The position numbers and the translations under genes were made by a program. Shown in pieces: positions 25,535-34,200 of a DNA stretch of 38,244 nt. The DNA comes from Armatimonadota bacterium (GTDB taxonomy: Bacteria; Armatimonadota; Hebobacteria; Hebobacterales; Hebobacteraceae), in assembly GCA_015486155.1 (NCBI GenBank), contig WFSF01000167.1:1-38244 (forward strand), read 5' to 3'. The notes beneath the pieces were generated by a model. It was given only the letters and a program-made list of their open reading frames with translations, searched no databases and had not been told where the DNA came from. Each line of letters opens with the position of its first letter. Positions within the stretch are counted from its first letter, which is position 1.

Positions 25535-27073
25535 TTATCCAGCAGATATCGGCGGCCCGGCGTGGCGGGCCTGCCCCACCAGGGTTTTGAATTCGTTGTG
25601 CGTGTCCTCTCCCAGCACCGCCCGCAAGATGTATGCGACTTCCCTCTTCGCGTGTTCGTACTCCTGTTTCTCCAGTGGTTGCGTGCCGTGCGCCTGAATC
25701 GAACGGTTGCGGGCGTTGAATGCGCCGTCGGGCCCGAGTTTCGCGCGCACAACCTTGTAGCCCTTCTCTTTGAAGTCATCGTCCAGCACGGCCAGCAAGG
25801 AGGCCAGAGCGGCCAGGCCAAGGTAAGTCCTTGGCAGGTGCGGCTTTTCCCCGGACTTGTCCGGAGGCAGCGCATCCACCTCCGAGTGCAGCTGGTCGAA
25901 ACTCTTGTTTGTTTCCCTCTTCACCGCGCTCCAGTCCGGCCGCTCGGTCCGCTTCAGACCATAGTCCTGCAACCGCACCGTCAGCGCCATCTCGGTGGCG
26001 CGGTAGAGCCGGGCCACCGCGTCGTCATATTTTGCTTGCGCTGCGCGCCGCTCGGCCTGTGCCCACAGATCGGCCAGGCGGTGCAGGTCGCAGACGTTGG
26101 TCGCGCCCTTTTTCGGAGCAGGCATTCCCTTGAGGAATTGCAGGTTCTCCGCGCGTTGCTTGGCGTCCGGATCAGAGAGGCCGAATCGGCCCAGGTCGGC
26201 GATCAACCCCTCGAGCCGCCCGGCCAGGTCAGGCATCTTGTCCTGGTCGGGGTGGCTGTGCATGAAGGCGTCCCACTGTTGGCAGATGTCCAGCCACTCC
26301 CGCATCAGCTCCAGCCGCTTGGCCGTGGCCATGTCTCGCACCTGTTCCAGCACCGAGTGGCACAGCTGCAGGCCGGCGTCGTAGAACCCGAGCTCGGAAA
26401 ACTTACAGATCTGCTCGACCTCTATGTCGGCAAACGCCTCATAGGGGTTGTTCACATCCACCAGCTCCCCGGCGAAGGGAATCGGCACGCCCTGTTTCGC
26501 GGGGCAATAGAGGTAGGTGATGGGGACTCGATGGTAGAAAGCCCAGGTCGCCAGGGAGGCCACCATCATTTTGGTGCCGGCTGTGGGGTCGGCCGCCAGC
26601 CGGGGGTGTGTGTAACGCTTCCTCGCGTCGGTCCACGCTCTGTCCATCGCCTGGTAGTTTCCAGGAGCATCGTACTCGGTGATGCGCCGCTTCAGGCAGG
26701 TGATGCCGGCGCGCGTGATGTCTGGGTCCTGCGCCACTTGCCTTGCGGTCTTTTCTGAGGCATCGGTGTGAAACAGGTAGGCCGCTTTCGGCCGGACCGC
26801 GAGAATGCTGAGCACCACCGGCTCGTGGGTCATGCCCACAGTGAGGAACATGACGTCGGCCTGCCGCTCCCCCGCCGCTGTCTCGGGAAGAGCCTCCTTC
26901 TCCAGAGCGAACGCATCACGGCGCGCGGTCCAGAGGAGGGACTTGCTGTCGGGGCTATCCGGGATCTGTGCGAACTCCCGCGCGATCTCCATCGCGCGGG
27001 CGCGCTTCTTCTCGGGAAGCGCGGCGAATTGAGCCTGTTGGGCGGCGCTGAATTCGTCGCTATCTGTCGCCAT
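25535..27073 (-). CDS. CRISPR-associated CARF-HEPN protein, TIGR02710-like (Csm6/Csx1-type ribonuclease)
   Basis: A 512-residue cytoplasmic effector. Residues 72-180 form a CARF (Rossmann-like) domain: ADVMFLTVGMTHEPVVLSIL opens it, and DPTAGTKMMVASLATWAFY (162-180) is the conserved ligand-side motif of the TIGR02710 family. The middle is helical. A HEPN RNase motif, RNRSIQAH (R455/R457 to H462), lies in the C-terminal helical domain. In the family, cyclic oligoadenylate from Cas10 binds CARF and switches on RNA cleavage. AGGAGAGAT before ATG 27073 is a good ribosome site. The gene reads toward leader 3 and array 3. The Cas10-like protein of this window has no GGDD, so the source of its activator is unclear. 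Confidence 0.88.
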   Translation of the reverse strand: MATDSDEFSAAQQAQFAALPEKKRARAMEIAREFAQIPDSPDSKSLLWTARRDAFALEKEALPETAAGERQADVMFLTVGMTHEPVVLSILAVRPKAAYLFHTDASEKTARQVAQDPDITRAGITCLKRRITEYDAPGNYQAMDRAWTDARKRYTHPRLAADPTAGTKMMVASLATWAFYHRVPITYLYCPAKQGVPIPFAGELVDVNNPYEAFADIEVEQICKFSELGFYDAGLQLCHSVLEQVRDMATAKRLELMREWLDICQQWDAFMHSHPDQDKMPDLAGRLEGLIADLGRFGLSDPDAKQRAENLQFLKGMPAPKKGATNVCDLHRLADLWAQAERRAAQAKYDDAVARLYRATEMALTVRLQDYGLKRTERPDWSAVKRETNKSFDQLHSEVDALPPDKSGEKPHLPRTYLGLAALASLLAVLDDDFKEKGYKVVRAKLGPDGAFNARNRSIQAHGTQPLEKQEYEHAKREVAYILRAVLGEDTHNEFKTLVGQARHAGPPISAG

Positions 27074-27585
27074 ATATCTCTCCTGTCAAGATGCTTGCCC
27101 CCATTTGTGGCACAATCTCACTGGGACGTCAACCCAAAGATCTGTTGTCCGCGCCGTCACTGTCCGCCTCCTCCCAAGCGCCTCTCCTCCCGCCCGAGAC
27201 AGCACCGATGGTGTCTCATCCATCTGTCCAGCAAACACTTATGCACACACTTTGCTCACGGCGTATCGCCGAAATGCCTGCAAGCCCAGCGCAGTACCTT
27301 TCCCTTCCGACCACAACACTTATACTCGCTGCACGCGGCACTGGAGACGGGCACCCCCGGGGGCATCGGCGCAGGGGTCTCAAATCCTCCGGAGTGCAGT
27401 CCAGCGGACCGCGTTCGGTGTTGTGTAAATGTATAGCGCGATTGCTGACACGTCTGGCTTCGGAGGTGGTGACGGTCATGATACTCCGTAAGTAACTCAT
27501 CCCAAATTATTTCCTTTGAGCTGCAAGAAATCGCGCCTGCAACCCGTCCAATGAATAAAGAAGGTCACGAACGAGGCTTGAGACA
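27074..27585. other. Divergent intergenic region upstream of the CARF gene
   Basis: 512 bases between the starts of the CARF gene (minus) and the 27586 gene (plus), so it should hold both promoters. Open frames here are short and lack motifs. It contains one copy of a 44-base element (27151-27194) shared with the region before the last gene of the window. Confidence 0.5.
27151..27194. repeat. 44-bp dispersed repeat, copy 1
   Basis: Begins GCGCCGTCACTGTCCGCCTC and ends CGCC. It aligns without gaps to 37496-37539 with 36 of 44 bases identical by hand count. Both copies are intergenic. Confidence 0.5.
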
Positions 27586-27939
27586 ATGGCTGAGCAGGTC
27601 ACAATAGAGGCCCTTCGGCGGGTGCTTGAGATGGCGGAGGGGCTGGAGGCCCGAGGCCGGACTGCTGAGGCGCGGAACCAATACAGCCTCATCATCTTCC
27701 AGGTCGAAGCCATTAGAAAGGAACTCCGCCGCAAGTTCGGCCTCAGGGCGGCTCTCGTCTTTGGCCTGGCTTCTCTGGTAGTGCCGGGAGGAGGCCTGGC
27801 CACGGCCGCCGTGTGGAGTGGCCTCGGCTATCTAGCGGGATGGAGGGGGACCGACCTGGTAACGGCCGCCGGCTATCAGCAACTGTACGATCAGGCGCTG
27901 GAGGGGAGGCTGCGCCTGGCGAGAGCGGAAGTCGGCTGA
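27586..27939 (+). CDS. Small hypothetical membrane-associated protein
   Basis: 117 residues. The first half is an amphipathic helical hairpin (residues 1-50: ALRRVLEMAEGLEARGRTAEARNQYSLIIFQVEAIRKELRR-like pattern), resembling a TPR or MIT-type pair. Then come one or two hydrophobic Gly/Ala-rich segments (ALVFGLASLVVPGGGLATAAVW and SGLGYLAGW), and a short helical tail. GAGG lies about 12 bases before the ATG, a loose ribosome site. I do not recognise a family. It starts a plus-strand run with the two genes below and may act with them at the membrane. Confidence 0.6.
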   Translation: MAEQVTIEALRRVLEMAEGLEARGRTAEARNQYSLIIFQVEAIRKELRRKFGLRAALVFGLASLVVPGGGLATAAVWSGLGYLAGWRGTDLVTAAGYQQLYDQALEGRLRLARAEVG

Positions 27940-28005
27940 CGCCCTCGAATTGCGCGGCGCGGCTTGTCCGATTCTGAAATGTGAATACGTCAAGAAAGGA
28001 AAACG

Positions 28006-28593
28006 ATGACAGATGATGCCCGATTCAAGCAGGCGATCGGACCTTTCCGGATGGCGCGTGGCGCGGCGCGCTCAGCGCAGGCAAGCGCCCGGGTCTCGGC
28101 GGTAATCGTACCCGCCGGGGCGGGTTTCCTGGCCGGCATGGCCACGCCCGATCTCGACATTACGACGTTGGGCATAGGCTGGCACAGATTCTTTCTGTTC
28201 CACAGCGCTATCGGTCTGGAGGTGCTCAAGCGATTCTATCAATACTATCAGCGCTTCCTGCGCGGGGGACACCCGATGCTGGCCAAGGCCGCGGGCGCGG
28301 CCCTCTCCGGGATGGCGGCGGGGGTAGGAGTCCATCTGGCCGTGGACGGAACCCTGCAGGGGCACCGGGCGGTCATCTTTCCGTTCTTCGGTTCGCTGGT
28401 TGACGGCACCCTGGTGGACGACAACCTGTGGCTGCTCGGCAACTCGCTGTGGGCGTTCAAGATCTCCCACGATGTCTTCGTGCAGACGTTTTCCGACGAC
28501 CTGCCCAAGGCCAAGCGCTGGGTGGAGGAACATTTCGGATGCTTCAAGAACGAGGAGGGAGCGAAGTGTTTGTTGACGGCCTTGAAACGCTGA
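28006..28593 (+). CDS. Putative membrane-bound metal-dependent hydrolase-like protein (YdjM-like), tentative
   Basis: 195 residues. ATPDLDITTLGIGWHRFFLFHS near residues 46-67 then AAGVGVHLAVDGTLQGHRAVIFPFFGS near 105-131 follow the PDxD...HR...HS...H...D...P order of the YdjM/LexA-binding membrane hydrolase family (DUF457/PF04307). The hydrophobic stretches are short. AAGGAAAACG precedes the ATG. Its last 28 bases overlap the next gene, implying coupled translation. The family call is by motif order only; the substrate is unknown. Confidence 0.5.
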   Translation: MTDDARFKQAIGPFRMARGAARSAQASARVSAVIVPAGAGFLAGMATPDLDITTLGIGWHRFFLFHSAIGLEVLKRFYQYYQRFLRGGHPMLAKAAGAALSGMAAGVGVHLAVDGTLQGHRAVIFPFFGSLVDGTLVDDNLWLLGNSLWAFKISHDVFVQTFSDDLPKAKRWVEEHFGCFKNEEGAKCLLTALKR

Positions 28594-29432
28594 ATCGCAC
28601 TCAACTGACGGACCTGGTCTCCACCCTGGAGGTGTTCTCTGTTCACAACCAGCTCCGGGAGCAGGCAAGCAAGCTATACGAGCAATTGCGCAATCGCTTC
28701 GAGTGGCTGCCGCAGGCGCAGGCGTATCGCCTGATTGAGCATCTCCGAAAGCGGCGCGAGGAACTGGCCGATCTCTCGGAGAGCGCGCTGCGGACCATGC
28801 TTTTCCAGCGCGCGGGAAGGCTCTGCCGGTGTGACGGGCTCGACCGGATGTCCCTGTATCGCCGCGCCATCGCCGAGGCGTGCAAGTGTTACCGGCTGGA
28901 GATGCAGGGCAAGGACCTCGATGAGCTGGAGGAGACCATCACACGGCGCTATCTGGAGGATCTCGAGCGCGTCGTGAAGCAGGCGGTCCGGCAGGCCAAC
29001 CAGCAACAAGCGGGCCAGATCGTGGACCACCTGGAAGAGACTATCAAGAGGGCAAACGAGCAGGACCAAGAACTGATGCGGAGGGCGGCCGGACTGGACC
29101 ATCTCTCCGGCCGCGCGTTGTGGGAGGCTGTTCGCAAAGGCGCGCTGGGCGTGGGAGCCGTCTCGGCCTTGAACGCCACAGGATTCGGGGCGTTTCTCGC
29201 TCTCACGACTGTTCTGCACGCGATCTTTACCACCACGCTGGGAATCGTTTTGCCGTTCGCCCTTTACACCAGCGCCACCGCCGCGCTGGGGGCATTGCTG
29301 GGTCCTTTCGGGATCTTGCTGGCCGGCGGAGGGGTGCCCGCAGTGGTATTGAGGAAGGGAGATCGACAATCCAAGCAGAGGTTGCTGGCGATGCTGATAG
29401 CCCGCGGCAGGCTGACGCAGAGTGTCGGATAG
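28566..29432 (+). CDS. YaaW/UPF0174-like protein with C-terminal membrane region, tentative
   Basis: 288 residues from GTG 28566, preceded by GGAGGGAG at proper spacing; in-frame sequence above this start lies inside the neighbouring gene. Residues 1-175 are helical and charged with coiled-coil character (QLRNRFEWLPQAQAYRLIEHLRKRREELADLSE, then LEETITRRYLEDLERVVKQAVRQANQQQ). Residues 185-260 hold two or three hydrophobic Gly-rich helices (GFGAFLALTTVLHAIFTTTLGI, ALGALLGPFGILLAGG), followed by a basic tail. The helical-then-glycine-rich-membrane plan recalls the YaaW (UPF0174) group, whose role is unknown. Overlap with the 28006 gene suggests the products work together. Confidence 0.55.
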   Translation: MFVDGLETLNRTQLTDLVSTLEVFSVHNQLREQASKLYEQLRNRFEWLPQAQAYRLIEHLRKRREELADLSESALRTMLFQRAGRLCRCDGLDRMSLYRRAIAEACKCYRLEMQGKDLDELEETITRRYLEDLERVVKQAVRQANQQQAGQIVDHLEETIKRANEQDQELMRRAAGLDHLSGRALWEAVRKGALGVGAVSALNATGFGAFLALTTVLHAIFTTTLGIVLPFALYTSATAALGALLGPFGILLAGGGVPAVVLRKGDRQSKQRLLAMLIARGRLTQSVG

Positions 29433-29674
29433 CAGGCCATGACATCGGTTGACAGGTATCCAGGGGGAGGAACCGCGTGAGCGAGAGTCGAACATTGCCG
29501 ATGTTGGTTGCGCTTGACTGGCGGTGCGGCTCACTTACTGGCGGGCTGCCCGCAGCAGATAACCGGTCACCTTTAGTCCTCTCTTGGGGCAAATTGGGGC
29601 TTGCCCTCGCTCCTTGGGCCAAGGGGAAAAGTACTGGGCCGGGAAGACCGCTGGCGAGGGGATGTAGCGTCACT
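29433..29674 (+). promoter_or_regulatory. Region before the ECF sigma factor gene
   Basis: 242 bases without a convincing gene, although a frame in phase with the sigma gene is open from 29477. The N-terminal 66 residues it would add do not resemble a sigma factor, so I treat it as the sigma promoter region. No clear promoter box can be named. Confidence 0.4.
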
Positions 29675-30238
29675 ATGGGCTGCGACGAGCGGGCGCGAGA
29701 GGACGACTACCGACTGGTGCAAAAGGTGATCGCGGGGGACCCGGCGGCGCGGGACCAGTTCGTGGACCTCTACTCCAATCTCGTTCGGAAAGTCGTCTCC
29801 CAGTACGTTGCATGGTCTGCCGAAGAGCAGCAGGACGCCTGGCAGGTTATCTTCCTGAGCCTGTTCGAGGATGATTGTCGTAGACTGCGCACTTACCGGG
29901 GCCGCGCGCGCTTCTCCACCTGGCTTTTCACATGCGCTAGACGCATGTGCCTGGACTATTTCCCCGCCGAGCAGAGACTGATCCCCATGCCGGCTCCTCC
30001 CGCTACCAACGAGAGGAAGGCCGACGATGTAATTGATCGGCTGTTGAAACATCTCGCTCTCCAGGAGGCGCTGGAAAATCTCTCTCCCACCGATGCCATC
30101 ATCGTTCGTCTGAGATATGAGCGCAATCTCTCCTATCAGAGGATCGCAGAGATTGTCCACATGTCCGTCAACACGGTGGCTTCCCGGCTTCGAAGGGCGA
30201 AAGAACGCCTGGCAAAAGCTGTCGAGGATGCGCTATGA
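29675..30238 (+). CDS. ECF-type RNA polymerase sigma factor
   Basis: 187 residues from ATG 29675. Region 2 is DQFVDLYSNLVRKVVSQYV...DAWQVIFLSLFEDDCRRLRTYRGRARFSTWLFTCARRMCLDYF, with the core-binding DxxQ/W-type helix and the RGRARFSTWL -10 recognition segment. Region 4 is LENLSPTDAIIVRLRYERNLSYQRIAEIVHMSVNTVASRLRRAKERLAK, a clear sigma-70 r4 helix-turn-helix. A GAGGGG lies about 14 bases upstream, which is long, so the start could be different. The ATGA overlap with the 30235 gene fits a sigma/anti-sigma pair. Its regulon is unknown; the genes around it are obvious candidates. Confidence 0.88.
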   Translation: MGCDERAREDDYRLVQKVIAGDPAARDQFVDLYSNLVRKVVSQYVAWSAEEQQDAWQVIFLSLFEDDCRRLRTYRGRARFSTWLFTCARRMCLDYFPAEQRLIPMPAPPATNERKADDVIDRLLKHLALQEALENLSPTDAIIVRLRYERNLSYQRIAEIVHMSVNTVASRLRRAKERLAKAVEDAL

Positions 30239-31203
30239 CCGGCGAACGAGAACACAAGGCGGCCAGTCGGGTGCCGGAGGGCTTTGGGCAGAAGCACGTG
30301 GACCCGGATTTGATTTCCTCGTATGCCGACGGCGAGACAATTCCTGTTGACCTCGCTCATCACCTCGAACAATGCGACGAGTGCCGGTGCCTGTTGCAAC
30401 GTTACCGCAAGGTGGGGATGATGTTGGCTGGGCACTTCCATCATGCGAAGGCGAGACGTTCCGAAGCCTGCCCGTCGGATGAAGACCTGGCGGCCTATCT
30501 CGACGGCAGCCTGGAACCCGCAGCCCGCTCGGAGATGGAGACCCATATCCGTGAGTGCGACTGGTGCCTGGGAGAACTGGCCGAGCTGAAGCGATTGATA
30601 GACCGGACAGGGGAGGCCGCGCCAGAGCGCTGTGCGGGGCCGCATGTCGGTTTTCCTTTTTTCGCCGCAATAGGAGCGCTCACCGGAGTGATCTTTTCCC
30701 CTGGCGCGACCTATCCCTGGGCATCCAAGGAGAAGGCAGAGATGGGAAACATCACCTGTGCCGCCTGTGGCACTGTCAATCCGCCTGGGAGCCGCTTCTG
30801 CCGCGAATGCGGGGTCGCGCTCTCGAGTGGCGGCTATGACTGTCTGCATTGCGGCGCGAAGATCGAGGAGGGCAGCAAGTTCTGTACCCAGTGCGGCCGC
30901 GCAGTGGTGGCGCAGGCGCCTCCCAAGGGAGATTTGCGCGAGGCCGTTGAGGCGTGGCTGCCGCAATCGGCGCGCGAGAACAAATGGCTGGTGGGAGCGA
31001 TCGCCGCGATTCTCGCCTCATTCGCTTTTCCCGCGATCTTCCTGCAGTTCTTGCTGGCCGCCGGCATCATGGGGGGCGCCTGGCTTCTGGACAAGGCCAA
31101 GCGCGAGATGCTGGCCGACCTCTACCGCGCCTGGAAATCCGGAGACGAAGCCGAGCGCGATCGGCTGCTGGCGAGACTGAAGGAGATGGTTCGGAAGAGG
31201 TAG
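30235..31203 (+). CDS. Membrane anti-sigma protein with two zf-HC2-like modules and a double zinc ribbon
   Basis: 322 residues. Module 1 (residues 20-60) has HHLEQCDECRCLL and module 2 (about 78-122) has HIRECDWCLGELAEL: both are HxxxCxxC anti-sigma zinc folds. A weakly hydrophobic stretch follows, then two zinc ribbons (CAACGTVNPPGSRFCRECG and CLHCGAKIEEGSKFCTQCG, near 180-222). C-terminally a hydrophobic helix pair (WLVGAIAAILASFAFPAIFLQFLLAAGIMGGAWLL) leads into a charged tail. In the family the HC2 fold holds the sigma factor inactive. The start overlaps the sigma stop by ATGA. Two HC2 units plus double ribbon in one protein is unusual and could sense redox or metal; that is inference. 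Confidence 0.8.
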   Translation: MTGEREHKAASRVPEGFGQKHVDPDLISSYADGETIPVDLAHHLEQCDECRCLLQRYRKVGMMLAGHFHHAKARRSEACPSDEDLAAYLDGSLEPAARSEMETHIRECDWCLGELAELKRLIDRTGEAAPERCAGPHVGFPFFAAIGALTGVIFSPGATYPWASKEKAEMGNITCAACGTVNPPGSRFCRECGVALSSGGYDCLHCGAKIEEGSKFCTQCGRAVVAQAPPKGDLREAVEAWLPQSARENKWLVGAIAAILASFAFPAIFLQFLLAAGIMGGAWLLDKAKREMLADLYRAWKSGDEAERDRLLARLKEMVRKR

Positions 31204-31248
31204 GGAGGATAACTCGCTAAAAAGCCGGAGAGGAAGAGGTGGCGCCAT

Positions 31249-34200
31249 ATGATTTACGTCTACGTTACCGAGAAATGCTGGGAAGAGGCGACAGAGTGTG
31301 GACTAAAATCGCATCTGGAGAAGATCCGGGATGACGTTGAGACCAGACAGATGATCCATTTCCAGCCCTTTCCCCCAACGCCCTTCTGGAAGAAGGGGAT
31401 CACTCGAAGCCATCGCCTCTTGATACGTGAATGGAATCTCGGCGAGGACTCCCTCTATTCATTCGAACATGTGCTTTCCAGAGGAAGCCAAGATTATATC
31501 TACTTTTTCAATAACTGTAAGCGAAACACCAGAGAGGTAGAACGACGCTTTGTGACAGTAAGCGAGCAAATGGCCCGACAAATCATACGAGATCGCAAAG
31601 GAAGCGAGCCCGTGCGTGAGTTGCCGACTCCTAGCGAGACTGAGTCTAACTGGTTGTATGGAGTGGCTTCACTTCGGGGAGAGAGCCAAGATGACGTGCT
31701 GATTCTCGAGACCGAGGAATGGGTCCAAGAGATGCTGTCCAAGGAAATGGTGAAGTATCATGTACCATATTATCAACTATTGTCCCATGCTATCGTAGAG
31801 GAGCAGCGTTTGCAGGAGTCAAGATCAAAGAACGAGGTGCATATTTGCTGGGATGACAATCGCAGACGTGGTTTTGCATATGTGTACCGTCCCGATCAGC
31901 GGCGGATCGTTCTCCTCACCCCCTTACATCACGCCGATCGTGTAGAGTCCAAGATTACTGCACATCGCGACAGATTGTCTCAATTGGATGAAAGCGAGAC
32001 TGCGCGCGAGCTCTCGCGCGTCGCGTATCGGGCCTACCCGGAGATTGTCCTGTATGATGAAGATTGCTGGATGGCCATTCAGAAGGATCAAGAAGCCAAC
32101 CTAGCTCTCTCTCCAGAGGAAATTGAACTTCTGGAATCAGTACGGCGTGGAGGGGACAGCGGAAAAGGTTATCCCCTCTTTATCAACGGCCGAGCAGGTA
32201 GCGGCAAGTCAACTATGCTCCTCCACCTAGCGGTGGAGTACCTCTTATTTGCTTTACGCCAACAGGACGATCTAGTCCCCTTGTACGTTACCTTTAGTCG
32301 AGACCTTCTTGAAGTTGCGCGTAGAACCGTTCGATCACTATTGACAATCCACCACGAACAACTCACTGGAAATCATGCCAATTATGATATGGCTCAGATC
32401 GACGACTTGCTGGCGCGGTCCTTCGTCGTTTTTCATGAGCACGTTAGAGATCTGCTACCGGCGCGTGAACGCGATAAGTTTCATTCCGACAAATTCGTTC
32501 ACTATCCCAAATTTCTTGAGCTGTGGCAAAGAGACTTCGTGCGCAGACCTGAAGCCAGGAAAATCTCCGCTGACGTGGCGTGGCATACGATCCGCTCCTA
32601 CATCAAGGGAATGCGGTCCTCGCTTGACGATGACCTATCGCCCGAGGAATTCGAGGGATTGCCTTCAAACCGACGCTCCATAGATATGGACGCGTACCAA
32701 TTTGTCTACGAGCGCGTCTGGGAGGGCTGGTACAAGAGACTCTGCGACAGAGAGGGCTATTGGGATGATCAGGATCTTGCCGTTGCAGTTCTAGATTCCA
32801 GGCACAACGTAGCAACCTATCCGGCTATATTCTGCGATGAGGCGCAAGACTTCACATCTGCAGAGCTGGATCTCATCCTTCGGATGTGCCTGTTCTCCGC
32901 CAAACAGCTGACACCTGAGCAGCTCAGGACAGTCCCTATCGTATTTGCAGGTGACCCGCTACAAACCATCAATCCTACGGGGTTCAGATGGGACGCATTC
33001 CAGGCGAACTTTCATGAACGCTTCTTCGTGTTGCTGCATCCACATCGCCGTACGAACATTACCCTCCGTCACGAGGAGCTATCCCTTAACTATCGGTCGA
33101 ATCCGGGAATCGTGCACTTTTGCAACCTCATTCTGCTGTTACGCGCAACGCTCTTCGGCGACCGAGAAGCAAATCCCCAGCAAACCTGGTGGGTAGAAAC
33201 ACCCGTACAACCGATCTGGATTGATGCAGACAATCCTCAGACGAGAGACGAGCTGCGGAGACATCCAGAGTTGGTGAAAATTGTCAACTGCGAGTACAAC
33301 CGAGAGGTCTACTACGCGGAGAAAGACGAAGTGCTGAGGGATCTGCCATTAGAAGAGGGAGTCCCCAAGGGCGTCCTCAGTCCAGTGCGGGCGAAGGGGC
33401 AAGAATTTCATACAACGGTGCTTTACCGGTTTGGAGACTCCGATACCGCCAAAGGCATAGTTGAAATGTATCAATCCCTTGCAGATGGCACCTACCAACC
33501 AGTCGAGGACCGGGCACAGCTCCTTAAGTACGAATACTTCCTGAACCGCCTGTACGTGGCAGCCAGCCGCGCCAAGAAACAGCTGTTCATTGTTGACTCA
33601 CGACAAGCGCTCGACAGTTTCTGGAAATTTGCCTTCGACGAAGGATTTCGTGAGGCGCTGGAACGACAAGCAGCTGCATCAGAGGCGTGGCGTGATAAGA
33701 CCAGAGGTCTAGTGGCGGGTCAGCCCCAAGCGCTCTCGGGCAAACCAATCGATCAGCTGGAGCAGGCCAGTGAATTGGCAAGAGCAGGGCGCCAATCCCA
33801 TGACCCGTACCTTCTGCGACAAGCAGCAGGTTGCTATCGAGGAGTGAACAAGCAAATAGATGCCGAGCGATGTCTCGCGGAAGCCCTGCGCTTTGAAGAG
33901 AAGTTTGCGGATGCCGGCAAGAGATACGAGGGTATCGGCGATGCCGAAAATGCATTCCGATGCTACTGGAACGGTCGCTTATTCCGGCACCTGTGCGAAC
34001 TTGCAAGCTCCAATCCGGGGTTCAGTTCTAGACCAGAAAGCCGCGCGTCCGATTTTGTAGTTCACGACGAAGGTGTCCCCGAGGAATTTCTCTCCGCGGT
34101 GCTCTCAGATACCCAAGATGATGAATGGGTGCGGGTAGCCGCAAGCGATGAGAGTTGGTGTTACATCTTCGGAACCCTTGCGAAAAGGCTGGCAAACGCT

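Noticed and set aside
29477-29674. Extended N-terminus of the ECF sigma factor
   Set aside because: The extra 66 residues do not look like sigma sequence; the normal domain starts just after ATG 29675.
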